This document shows, piece by piece, positions 36,001 to 46,136 of a stretch of DNA of 64,000 nt. The notes under the pieces were generated by a model, which was not told where the DNA came from, did no database searches, and saw nothing but the letters and a program-made list of their open reading frames with translations. The stretch is taken from NCBI GenBank assembly GCA_025738555.1, contig JAOVFP010000010.1:1612001-1676000 (forward strand), given 5' to 3'. Origin of the DNA: Cyathus striatus (Eukaryota; Basidiomycota; Agaricomycetes; Agaricales; Nidulariaceae). Numbering within the stretch: the first letter of the stretch is position 1; the number at the start of each line of letters is the position of its first letter. The position numbers and the translations under genes are program-made.

Positions 36001-38194
36001 AGGGGGTAATTTTCGAACCCTGCATCATGAAAGGACTCAATGTGGAAAGGACAGCAACTCTAATCTGAAAAACACTCTACAGATGGCATAGCCACCCTAA
36101 TGCAATCATCTCTGATCAAGACCCATGATTCCTAGCAGAAGTATTCCAAGCAATACTTCACTTCCACAAAATCAAATGGAAAGGATCCACTGCTTACCAT
36201 CCTCAAACTGATGGACAAACAGAAAGGATGAATCAAGAAATTGAAACCTATCTGCAATGTTTCTGTAGTGCTAGACAACATGAATGGGCAAACCACATTC
36301 CAGAAGCAGAAATATCACAAAATGCTCAAGTCAACTTGATCACACAAAGATCCCCATTCTATTTACTACATGGATACAAACTGATCATTACTCCCACAGT
36401 GAGAGACACCACTTATGTCAGAGAAGCAGAGATCAGAATAGATGACATGGCAGAAGCCAGAAAAGAGGCACAAGCTCTCATTCAAATCACTCAACAGAAG
36501 ACTTGTGAAGCACAAAAATGAGGATTCACAAAATATGAAGTTGGAGACATGGTGTGGCTCAACACAAAAAATCTGTCTATAGCTTACCCATCTAGAAAAA
36601 TGGCACCACATTGCGAAGGACCTTTCAAGATCATTGAGAAACTAGCACCTTATACATATAAATTGGAACTTCCAGAACAATGGACCATTCATCCTGTTTT
36701 CAATACTGTCCTTCTCATGCCATACATTGTTGAGTCACACAACAAGTTCTAAGTAATTCTTAAATACTTAGAATATAAAATCCTAAATATAATAATAATA
36801 AACTCAAATCCCGAGGTGTAAGTTCAGTAAGTTTGAGGGGCACAATGATTTCTATTCCAAATTTAGAACAAGTTAAAATTAGATCAATTGAACTTGTGCT
36901 TATTCTTATTCACACATCAAGGTATTCAAAGTCAAGATATTTCAATTCAGATTTAATTCAACACTATCAATTCAGTATGTAAAATCTCTGTGTCAAATGT
37001 CTCATAACAATTCTGATTCTAGACTATATCTTGTCTGAACCACCCTATCCATGGGAGGGAAGAATGCCTGGCAGTTCCTGCCTTATTTCTTCCCTCTTCC
37101 CCTACTATATACAGTTTTCCATGTACTTAATTACAAATCACACAGTAATAAAATGTGATATATTTTCTGGACATTTCACTGGTCCATGTATAAGCAACTG
37201 CTGTGTCAGTGCCCAGGCAGTGGTCAGCCAATCATGTGCATAGCTCAGCACACCCTCTTTCTGCAATGTGTGCTCATTTGAGTGGCTCATCAGTTACCTT
37301 CCTAATCAAGTAATCAGCTGATGTGGCAGTGTCATCCATTTGTATCAATTTCATTTATGTTGGCCTCTCAGGTTGGGTTTCTGCTCCTGCATGAACTCCT
37401 GACTGTTGGGGTACTCACTCTCTTTCCTTTCTTGCTTCCTTTCCCCACTTCTCGTGCTCTCCCTCTCTGTCTTGCTGTCTCATTGTTCCATTGTCTTGTT
37501 GTCGCTCAGGCTCACTGTTCTCATGTTCTGGTGGACCAGGATCTGGGTCTCATGGTTTGGGCTTTAGAGTTTGGTAAGTCCATGTTTCTATCCATCCCCA
37601 CCCATTGTATCATGCACTGACTTTGTCATTTAGTCAGTTTGTTCATTCTGGGCTTTTTGGTACTCATGTATTGAATGCAATGTTATTTTAGAAAGGTAAA
37701 GTAATATATATTTTGTTTATTGGTTTGAGAATTTAAAACTAGTACTAACACAGAGTCATATGTTTTTAATAGTTTTTTATATATCCCTTGTTTAATTATG
37801 AGAGGTGGCATGGGAACTCAGCCCCTCCCCACTGTTTCCTTTGCTTGATGTGTTTGGTACTGTCTTCTCAAAATTGAGACGTAAAGAAGATTTTAAAATT
37901 GGGTACATCATATTCTTGTACATGCATATCAACATCAAAACTGCCATCCATGAGAAAAACTTCTTAGAACCACCTCCAGATCTTGTTGAAGCCAAATCAG
38001 AATGGGAGATTGAAGCTATTGTTGGTCACAAGATGCCGAAAAAACAGAAGAATCAATGCACAGAACCAGTCATGCAATACAGAATATGATGGAAAGGATA
38101 TTCATCAGCAAAAGACAAATGGGTACACAAGGAGTACTTGAGCAATGCTCAAGAACTACTGGAGGACTATAAGAAGAAAGCTGGCTTAAACTGA
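33080..38194 (+). pseudogene. pol: pol of the Gypsy element (PR-RT-RH-IN-chromodomain)
   Basis: Aspartic protease: LIDSGAGGSF with Asp at 33176. Reverse transcriptase about 34000-34760: QDYRYLNNGTIKDRYPLP and the catalytic VYLDD at 34562-34576. RNase H about 34980-35290: LVDASDYATGAVL and YQIYDKELYAIVHGF. Integrase about 35700-36500: zinc-binding CATCQQ, catalytic [10 protein letters not shown] (about 35924), SDQDP, and HPQTDGQTERMNQE, giving the D-D-E set. A GPF motif (CEGPFKIIEKL) follows at 36615-36650. A C-terminal chromodomain (37965-38194) shows EWEIEAIVGHK and WKGYSSAKDKW. In-frame TGAs replace Arg throughout, and about 1.2 kb of foreign DNA lies between the GPF region and the chromodomain. 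The encoded enzyme would have copied and integrated the element. Confidence 0.9.
36751..37960. mobile_element. Unidentified 1.2-kb insertion inside pol
   Basis: The pol frame stops making sense after VESHNKF (36750) and resumes at EPPPDLVEAKSEWE (about 37967). The flanks AAGTTCT and AACTTCT are similar and may be a target duplication with one change. The inserted DNA is AT-rich with a T/C-rich middle (37400-37530), no known coding domain and no clear terminal repeats. Confidence 0.6.
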
Positions 38195-38248
38195 AAGACA
38201 GTTTACTACAAACTGTCAAATAATTAACCAGTCATACTCACTTTCACA

Positions 38249-39487
38249 ATGTCTTCCAACAATGATTCTTCTTCTACCAGATCTCTTCCATCCACCTCTG
38301 ACCCTCACTTGATAATTGTTCACTCCATTGAACCACTTATTCTTCCTTCTGTCATCACCAACATCAACTCCTGACATGACAACTTCATACATCCCTTCAC
38401 ACCAATCAGAATGGTTAACAAATACTGCAATCCTCTCTCCAATATACCCAAAGAACAGATAGCCACAACCTGCCATTTTCTTGGCAACCTAACCAATGGC
38501 AATGCCCTCGTCAGACTTTTCGACTCCTTCAGAGAGTCTTTCAAATCAGAAAGGTCTAGTAGGAGGGTGCAGTTTCATGCTATCCAGAGCATGTTTGATG
38601 CAGGATTGCATCACTTCACAGAAGTAGCACAGGTCGAGGAAACAACCAGTATTCCCAATGTTTCTACACCTCCTTCTGTAGCACTAATCCTCCAAAGAAA
38701 CCCCACTTGAACTACAGGAGGTGAGGGAACCGAGAACACTAAGCCAGATCAGGGGCTTAGAATCAGCCCTATTGGAGGCTGCTACTACCTCCATCCAAAA
38801 TCTCGATCTCTCTGTGAACACACCACTGCTGAACAGTATCACAACATCTGGCACAAACACCCTGTCATGACTGGCAACCCCTTGGCACCCTATCTCACCA
38901 CCACCAATGACTCTCTACCCATCAAGTGCTCTCCCAACCCAGGATCCATCCCTGAACCTGTCATCCAGGAATGTATCCCCCTTCCAACTCATCAATGTTG
39001 CTACGTCTGCCATAGCCTCAACCATGCTAAGAAGGACTGCCTGCAATATACATGCAACTGATGTTTTCATAATGCCCCTGGGCACACCACTCCCCAGTGC
39101 AAGAAGCACTTCGCCCCAAGACAACCCACTGGTAGGCCAACAAGATGACCCTTCACCACCTTATTCTCTGCTGAGGAGGAGCACTTGGAGGGTAGTCCCT
39201 CCACCAACCCTGAATCATGTGGGAAGGAACACTGTGCCACACACTACCAGGGGAACTGCTATACCAAATGAAACAACAGAAGGATGGCAAAGGATGTGAA
39301 GGGGTTCAGATCTCAGAGGAAGGAACAGGCAGAGAGGGAGAGGGGCAGGCCAGTCAACAACAACAAATTTTACTACTGTGGGATCAGACCCAACAGAAAA
39401 TTGGGGGAACAGGCCTGGGCAGAACACCTCAAGAGGGAGGATCAGGATGACTATGACGCGATCAGAGACTTTGATCTGGGCTACTGA
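38249..39487 (+). pseudogene. Accessory ORF between pol and the 3' LTR, zinc-knuckle protein
   Basis: Starts ATG 38249 (MSSNNDSSSTRSLPSTSDP) and stays in one frame to 39487, about 413 codons, except for five TGA codons that fit former CGA. Near 39000-39110 there are two clustered Cys/His motifs: C-x2-C-x4-H-x4-C (CYVCHSLNHAKKDC) and C-x2-C-x6-GH-x4-C ending GHTTPQC. The C-terminal part is basic and Gln-rich (RSQRKEQAERERGRPV). It lies after the chromodomain and before the 3' LTR. Role unknown; nucleic-acid binding is plausible from the zinc knuckles. Retention of one frame suggests it was functional in the active element. Confidence 0.75.
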
Positions 39488-39521
39488 TGTTAATGAAGTT
39501 CAGGTGACCTTCATCCTTTAA

Positions 39522-39532
39522 ATTAGGGGTAA
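39522..39532 (+). promoter_or_regulatory. Probable polypurine tract
   Basis: The short purine run TTAGGGGTAA directly precedes the 3' LTR start TGTTATG, the usual place for plus-strand priming. It is weak in purine length, perhaps eroded. Confidence 0.5.
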
Positions 39533-40003
39533 TGTTATGATTTTCTTTACTTCATCTGTTTATGTATATTTTCTTTTCTTTTCATTGACTTGTTTGGTAT
39601 CACCTTTGATACCAAACACATGACTTCTTATTTTACATGGTTCTGACTCATCTTGAGTCATTTTACCTTACTTAGTTTACCTTTCCTTCTTCTTACTGCA
39701 CCACAGCAATGCACAGTCAATGCACAGCATTATAACTCTTTTAGTTACATTTTTACTTATTATTAGTATGAACTTGTTTGTATTTAAACAGTAGTAACTT
39801 GGGCTGCAGAGCTCAAGCTTCAGCTTAAATCAAACTAGCTTTACTGTGATTCATTCACTTTGCTTGTACTTAAGTCTAAACAACTTAAGAGCTCATGAAT
39901 AGAGACTTGAACTTGATACTGATTAACTTGTTCTTTGAACTTGTAAATCATGTGACTATCAGAATTGTATGATAAATGTCCCAACCAGAACTTTATCATA
40001 ACA
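39533..40003 (+). repeat. 3' LTR of the Gypsy element
   Basis: 471 bases, collinear with the 5' LTR without gaps. Differences concentrate at sites where one LTR has TG and the other CA (for example TTACAT against TTATGT, ACACAG against ACATGG), the two outcomes of decay of one ancestral CG. Confidence 0.9.
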
Positions 40004-40723
40004 CTCTTGATGTTCCCACAACAAACTGATGAAGCTTTAATGATCTTGAATTGAAGCTGAGAGTGAGGGAAATTGGAGAGAGGAAGGGAAGTGGACTTCA
40101 GCAGAGAAAGCAAGGTGCAATGTGCTCAGTGTTGTTCCTGAGCATGACACACATAAGAGAACTCCCTGAGCCATTTAGCAGCAGCCAGCCACAGCTAGGA
40201 GTTGTGAGCCTTATTAACAGTTCAGCTCAGCTCAAATAAGGCTTGGTCCACCAGCTCAATGGTCCTGAGCTGAGCCATTAACAACACTACCTCCTCCTGA
40301 TGAATCTGTTCACACTGGTCTTGCTCAAAAGAGTCCACAGGATGTCATTGAAATCTCAGACTCTTCTGAGGACTCAGAGGAGCCAGGTGCTGAGAGTAAT
40401 GGTATGACACTCATTATCAGTATGCTCATTGAGCCATAGCTAACAGAGTTTAGATGATGAAGATTTAGAAAGAAATGTAGATGCTAAGAGTGGTATGTTT
40501 TTTCATTCCTAAGTGAATAGAGCTCAATAGGACAACTTATCTAGATGACTTTCATCTTGGCCCAGATGCTACAAGTGGTATGTCACTAAACCAATCTTAT
40601 ATTATGAGCTAACAAAGACTAGATTTTGATGAGTTCAAAATGGAAGCATCATCTGACTTTGAAGACCTATTGAAATTGGATGCAACATCAGACATGGATT
40701 AATATAGCTCTGATGGTGACACC

Positions 40724-43700
40724 ATGAATTCATTATTCCAAATGGAAACTGTTTGGCTTGATGAAGATGTTGAAACAATTGAAGTTAAGCAGTCTGAGAC
40801 TGGTCATATATCAATCACCAAAAGTGTCAAGGTCTGCACTATTGAATATGTGGAAGGAGCACCTACTGCCTGGCCTATTCCACATGAACCAACAGCATAT
40901 GTGCTTGATCTTAGTGATATGAAGTACAACCTTACTAATAAAAATGGCCAAGTTCTCTCTGTGGATGCAATTATTAAGAATAAGGTATTTTCTAATGTGC
41001 ATTTACTGAGTACTTGCTAATAAATTGTAATTTAGGATAAAGATTCATGGGGAGGCACCAGTGATCACAAAGATTCTTCAGCCAGGGTTCCCAATAATAT
41101 TCCCAGGCCTCATGAAGTTGTCTGCTGTTGCTCACACACCACTTGTCAAGGTGTTTGGGCTTGTGAGTATTCAGATCCTGAGCTTCTTCATGTAACTTGA
41201 CAGGAGCTGAACCCAGATGCAAATAATGCTCTCATTGATGCTCAGTATAAAGCTCACAAAGATGAGGCAACCTCACTAGCAAAAGATGCAGCTATGTACA
41301 TCATGTGAAAATATGTTAGTTTACTACTGACTTATTTTGTTTAGATATTTCCATGTAATCCACACACTATGGAAGTGTCAGCTGAAAGGTCCTGGTCCAA
41401 CAATCAGCTGTGATGGAGGCCCAATTATAAAGCCACTAAACCTGATATGTATTAGTGGTATCTGCAGTATTATTATGATTTTCTAACTAGTCATGTTGGT
41501 TTTATGTAGCCAAGAAATAAGGAGAAGTACTTTATTGGATGTGATAAGTGGACAAGGGATGGGTGTGGTCATGAAGCCCATGGAATTCCTGATCATATTG
41601 ATCAGGACATCCTGTTATCACTCTTTATGACAGGTCATGTCTCAGCTTCAAAGATGTACAATACAAAACCATGTCCCCACATTATCTCATTTAGAATAGG
41701 TGGCCTGTTAAAATTTTGTCATAAGTGTCATATCTCTTTGCAACCATCATGAATCTGAGCCTAATACATACCACAGTATTTCCAGACATTATTGATGGAA
41801 AGGCTGTTCAGGGTGAAATGCATAAGCATGTTTGCAGGGCATATTGAACAATATATGTTCCAGAGAATAAATCAATGTGGATGGCAGTTATTGTACATAA
41901 TCCAAAAGAACTGCACAACCATCCCCTTCCAACTGATTCAAAGTTATCACATGAGAGTAAAAAGCTGTACACTGAGTTAATTATGGCTGCAGTTGTCTGG
42001 GGTGCAACAACCCAAAAGGTTGACAATGGTATGTACCTTATTCACTTGTTATGCACTATAATTCCAATATACTGTTACCCTTAGCAACTTCTACAAGGCT
42101 CAGATTAAAAGGCATGAATCCCAGACTTGTTGACAATGCATTAATGGATTGTTGATGCAAGAAAGACTTAATTAAGAAAGTAAAGACTGAACATGCACCT
42201 CATGGTGTTGGCTTTGTTGGTAAGCACACAATGTTCACCCAGGTCCCAGTGTTGTTACTTATTCATTATATGTTCTCACGTGTATGCAATTTAGACAACC
42301 AGGAAAAAAGGTTGCCTATTAAACAGCACTATGTTCATGGAGTCCATTCACATGGTGATCAAAGGATGGTTTTTACATTTGATACATTTCTCCTGTCTCT
42401 TATTCATGAGGTCACATCATTTGAAGTAGACCATACTTTTAAGTGTGTTTTAGAATTCAACAAGTGGGAGATTGTGGTATTTAGCCCAGCTGTTATTTGT
42501 GGTTTGCCAATTTATTCTTCTCTTTGAACCATTCATCATCTGATAATCTCACTGTAGTGATTACAATTGGTCATGTTTATACAAATGCACAAGATTGGCT
42601 TTTTTACAAACAACTCTTTGATGTTTTACAAGATACTGTTCAACTTGTGACATCAAAGCCCATGTGCTTCAAACAGCTGACTCCAGGTGGAAATCTTCTA
42701 TGCATGAATGCAGACCTTGAGGCTGCCCAAGCACTTGGCTTTGGTGATTCCTTCCTTTCCACCAATGTTCCAGAGCATAGTGGAATACCAGCAATGATTG
42801 ACACCAAAACATTTTTATTATACATTCTGAAAAGCTGTCATACACATGCTAAGCAGTAAGCTCTTTGATGTTGTGCAAGTGGAGAATGACACTTACTATT
42901 TCATGATAAATAGAGCTCTTCTTGATTTCCAGAATCTTGTCTCAGAACATCAATATAACAAACTTATGGGATTTATAACTTTAGAAAAAGAAGATCTCCC
43001 TGCCTTTGATGAGTTCATTGAGAGCCTGAAGAAGCCCAAAATCACAAGTAAGTCTAGGCTAATAAATGATTAGCTTTTTTGGTTTCACTAACAAATCAAA
43101 TTTCACAGGGTGGTGGGTACACAAACAACAAAGTGTATAGATTCTTCCAACCATTTTGCAGAGCTTGTCACTTATGCATCCAGACAATTGGAGAACAACA
43201 CCATTAACAACAAATACAGGCAAGGCACAACATCATTGGATGAACTGTAGGACTGGAGTAAAGTTGCCACTATTAGAGGCCATAAAACATATGTTGTGTC
43301 ATTCTCATAGTTAATTGTCACCCATACATTCATCTAGAGCTCAAGAGGTCAATGAACTGGTATCACTCGAAGTCAGAACAACTCACAAAACATCTGTTAC
43401 CATCAATAGCAGTAATGGGCACAAACACCACATTACTTGAAGCATCAAGCATTCTGCAAATACAGCTAAAAAGGCCTATAAGTGGCAGACAGAAAAAGAG
43501 GGTACAGCTCAGAACCCTAAGAAACCCTGGAAGATTACTGTTCATGATGACTCCTCTGGGAGAGTCAAACTCCAAAGCCCTGTCATAAGGCTGCTTGTGC
43601 AACAGCAGCTCCTTATCAAGTTGAAGGAGGTATGTTATCCAGTTCATATATCTCTTTCAGGGTTTGCTCATCATATTTCTTAAAAGTCACACTGGATAAT

Positions 43701-45159
43701 GAACCTAGTACAGTCACCATGCACAACAATTCCAGTGTTCTGGCTGGTATGTCACTCTCATTAGTTGATTACTATCCTGAACTGACACTATGTGCATGCC
43801 TTGATATTTCAATGTGAAATAGCTTTGAAATATCATGGAAATATTCTTATTATTACATCATTATTTCGCTTTGTAATACTCATAAAATTCACATATAATA
43901 TTTCTCACATATTTGAAAGTCACAGTAACAAAGAAATATTGAAACCTGGATCCCCATTTTCTTTCAAATCCTTTATTCAATATTTCAAAGGTTTTTCATC
44001 TATGAAATAACAAAGAAATATTTATTTGTCACACTGAGTAGTCACAATGAGCTTTGTCTACCATTGTCTCATCTTTGTGACATACATATGTCACAAGGTT
44101 CTTATCTAAGAAATCTTAGCAAGATCTTAGTGGCATCGTGACATATGTCACTGTCATCACAGTTGTCACAGTTGTCACAGTCGTCACACATGTCGCAGTT
44201 GTCCCACAGTATCACAGTTGTTGCAGTCATCACAGTCATCGCAGTTGTCACACTTGTCACACTTGTCCCACAGTGTCGCAGTTGTGATGACTGTGACACT
44301 TTGGGACAACTGCAACATGTGTGACAACTGTGACAACTGCGATACATACTGTGGGACAACTGTGACGACTGCAACAACTGTGACACTGTGGGACAACTGC
44401 AACAACTGTGATGATTGTGACAACTGTGACGACAGTGACATATGTCACAAAGATGAGACAATGGTAGACAAAGCTCATTGTGACTACTCAGTGTGACAAA
44501 TAAATATTTCTTTGTTATTTCATAGATGAAAAACCTTTGAAATATTGAATAAAGGATTTGAAAGAAAATGGGGATCCAGGTTTCAATATTTCTTTGTTAT
44601 TGTGACTTTCAAATATGTGAGAAATATTATATGTGAATTTTATGAGTATTACAAAGCGAAATAATGATGTAATAATAAGAATATTTCCATGATATTTCAA
44701 AGCTATTTCACATTGAAATATCAAGGCATGCATGCAGTGTGATTTTTTCTTGCAGTCATTCCCCCCTCTTCTTCACAGCCATGGTCTCAGATAGACCCAG
44801 TTATATCAACTTACAGTCTCTCACAGCCCATACAATACTACCAACTAACTCCAGAGACTGCACATCACCCAATGATGCATCAAGATGTTCAGGCTCCCAT
44901 ATCTATGGTTGAGCATTCTACATATATCCCAGCTGAAGCAAATGTCATCATCGAGTCTCCCATAATGACAGTTGAGTATCACATGTACACTCCAACCAGA
45001 GCCAGCAGCACAACACACATGTCCACCTCACAAGTGAGAGCCAGCAGTTCAACATGTGCCCCCCATGTTCCAGAACTCCCTCTTACTTTGGATTTTGATA
45101 TGTCTGATGCTGTCTTCAACAGCTTCTTTGTGAGGTACCCAAGCCCTGGTCAGTCTTAA
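40724..45159 (+). pseudogene. MULE-like DDE transposase of the large TIR element (decayed)
   Basis: Coding blocks in order: DKDSWGGTSDHK and the Cys/His-rich CSHTTCQGVWACEYSDPELL (about 41040-41200); YFIGCDKWTRDGCGHEAHG (41530-41590); NPKELHNHPLPTDSK (41900-41945); then the catalytic region with FEVDHTFKCVLEFNKWEIVVF (Asp at 42429-42431) and LLCMNADLEAAQALGFG (second Asp at 42713-42715). Near CHTHAK (42840) a Glu would be expected but Lys is seen. The order fits a Mutator-like transposase family common in Agaricomycetes, with a C-terminal Ser/Thr/Pro-rich tail (44872-45159). Introns and TGA codons for Arg (for example after DPELLHVT) break it, and a foldback is inserted at 43799. It would have mobilised elements with the ACACATACACATT-type ends. 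Confidence 0.65.
43799..44726. repeat. Foldback element with GTCACARTT-repeat core
   Basis: Near-perfect arms of about 300 bases (43799-44097; 44445-44726) encode the same 72-aa frame on opposite strands, differing by about one residue. The centre consists of GTCACAGTTGTCACAGTC-type minisatellite that turns into its complement (GTGACAACTGTGAC) halfway. It is inserted in the MULE-like transposase gene. The palindromic flank GCATGC prevents a clean call of the target duplication. Confidence 0.85.
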
Positions 45160-46014
45160 TGTAAATATATTGTATATTCTATTGATGTAGATATATACAT
45201 TAAATTTACTTGACATGTCTTTGGGATTGATGAGCAATGTGTAGTGTTCCCATTTATTTACTGGCTCAACAGTGAGTGCAAGCAGTCACACCCATGACTC
45301 CAAGTCATTGTGAGAAGTATCCTTTCTATACCCTCTATCAGTATTATACCATCTAGTTTGAGCCCAATTTGAACCTTCAACTCAACTTGCAACTAGCTTG
45401 TAATGGCATCATGCCTTCTCAGAATGTTGCTGCTTCATGGACAGGGATGGGTATGGATTTGGTATGGATAGGTCAAGGACAATGTCCTAATGCCCCCCAC
45501 AGCTCACTCACAACACACCCAAGCAGTGGGAAAACACCCATATCTGTATCAGATGGAAAAGCAGTCATGGTTGATATTATTTAGGCATGAGTCAAGCAGG
45601 CTCCACCTGTTGATCTCAAGCATGCATGCACACTGTGCACTGGGAGTATGCTTGTCGATCTCGACATCAATATGAAGCATGAGATACAGCTGCAATCATT
45701 GGGTTCATCTCCTTCACTACATACATGTTACTCACTCTTCTAGATTAGTGCATTTCCCATTCTATTCCTAACCACTTGACACTCACCTCAACCCACCTTC
45801 CCCTGCTTGTTTGGTGTCCAAGGCTGCAAGCATGCTTTCTTTCAGTCACTACTTTACCTATGAGCTTACATGTTGCTAACCCTAACCTTGGTATAAGTGA
45901 TCACAAACTAAATAAATAATTAGAAGTTATTAATGATTATTACAACATTACAAATACAATACAGCATTTAACCAACCTGATAAATACACTGCATACATAA
46001 AAGGGAAGTGTATG
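45160..46014. other. Right interior of the large TIR element
   Basis: Non-coding, CpG-poor. Short frames such as 45369-45584 show no domain. Confidence 0.4.
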
Positions 46015-46136
46015 TGTGGAAGCCAATGTGTATGTGTGGAAAATAATGTGTATGTGTGTTTTTTGATGTGTATGTGTAAAAAATAATGTGTATGTGTGTC
46101 ATGTGATGTGTAATGTGTCATATTTCATTCCTCCCA

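Larger units (their letters stand above)
31155..40003 (+). mobile_element. Complete but defective Ty3/Gypsy chromovirus (8849 bp)
   Basis: Two LTRs of exactly 471 bases (31155-31625, 39533-40003) start TGTTA and end TAACA. The 5-bp duplication CTCTT lies at 31150-31154 and 40004-40008. Gene order: gag, protease, reverse transcriptase, RNase H, integrase, chromodomain, then an extra zinc-knuckle ORF. Reading frames are in one orientation but carry many TGA codons at places where Arg is expected, and the zinc knuckle of gag has lost residues. LTR differences are almost all C/T or G/A at former CpG sites, with one clear transversion (31464 region). The element is dead by CpG decay rather than by rearrangement, apart from one insertion at 36.75 kb. 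Confidence 0.93.
29890..40289. mobile_element. Second hAT-like AGCT-rich element, interrupted by the Gypsy element
   Basis: Left end TGGTGTTGTTAATGG, right end (inverted) TAGTGTTGTTAATGG. 8-bp duplication CCTCCTCC at 29882-29889 and 40290-40297; it is low in complexity, so weaker evidence alone. Subterminal AGCT-rich motifs (GCTCAGCTCAG) match the 28.9-kb element. Without the Gypsy element the length is about 1.54 kb. Left interior 30.0-31.1 kb includes a dispersed repeat but no gene. Confidence 0.7.
27622..46136 (+). mobile_element. Large MULE-like TIR element (about 6.3 kb core) with nested guests
   Basis: Ends are inverted: AAATGCAACACATTACACAT near 27632 and, on the minus strand, AAATATGACACATTACACAT near 46126. 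Both are followed by arrays of ACACATACACATT (27665-27735; inverse at 46015-46095). The ends equal CpG-decayed forms of the ACGAAAC(G/A)CGACACC terminus of the 62.5-kb element. A decayed MULE-like transposase lies at the right side. Removing the two hAT-like elements, the Gypsy element and the foldback leaves about 6.3 kb. I found no matching 9-bp duplication, so the outer limits are uncertain by some bases. Confidence 0.65.

Noticed and set aside
31700..39300. Alternative genetic code (TGA read as an amino acid)
   Set aside because: TGA is frequent in retroelement and transposase frames, but it lines up with expected Arg and only in CpG-depleted DNA; the open NLR frame has no internal TGA.
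44102..44496. Cys/His/Asp-rich proteins (CDNCDNCDD...) as metal-binding proteins
   Set aside because: Translations of a GTCACARTT minisatellite; frames exist on both strands and in several phases.
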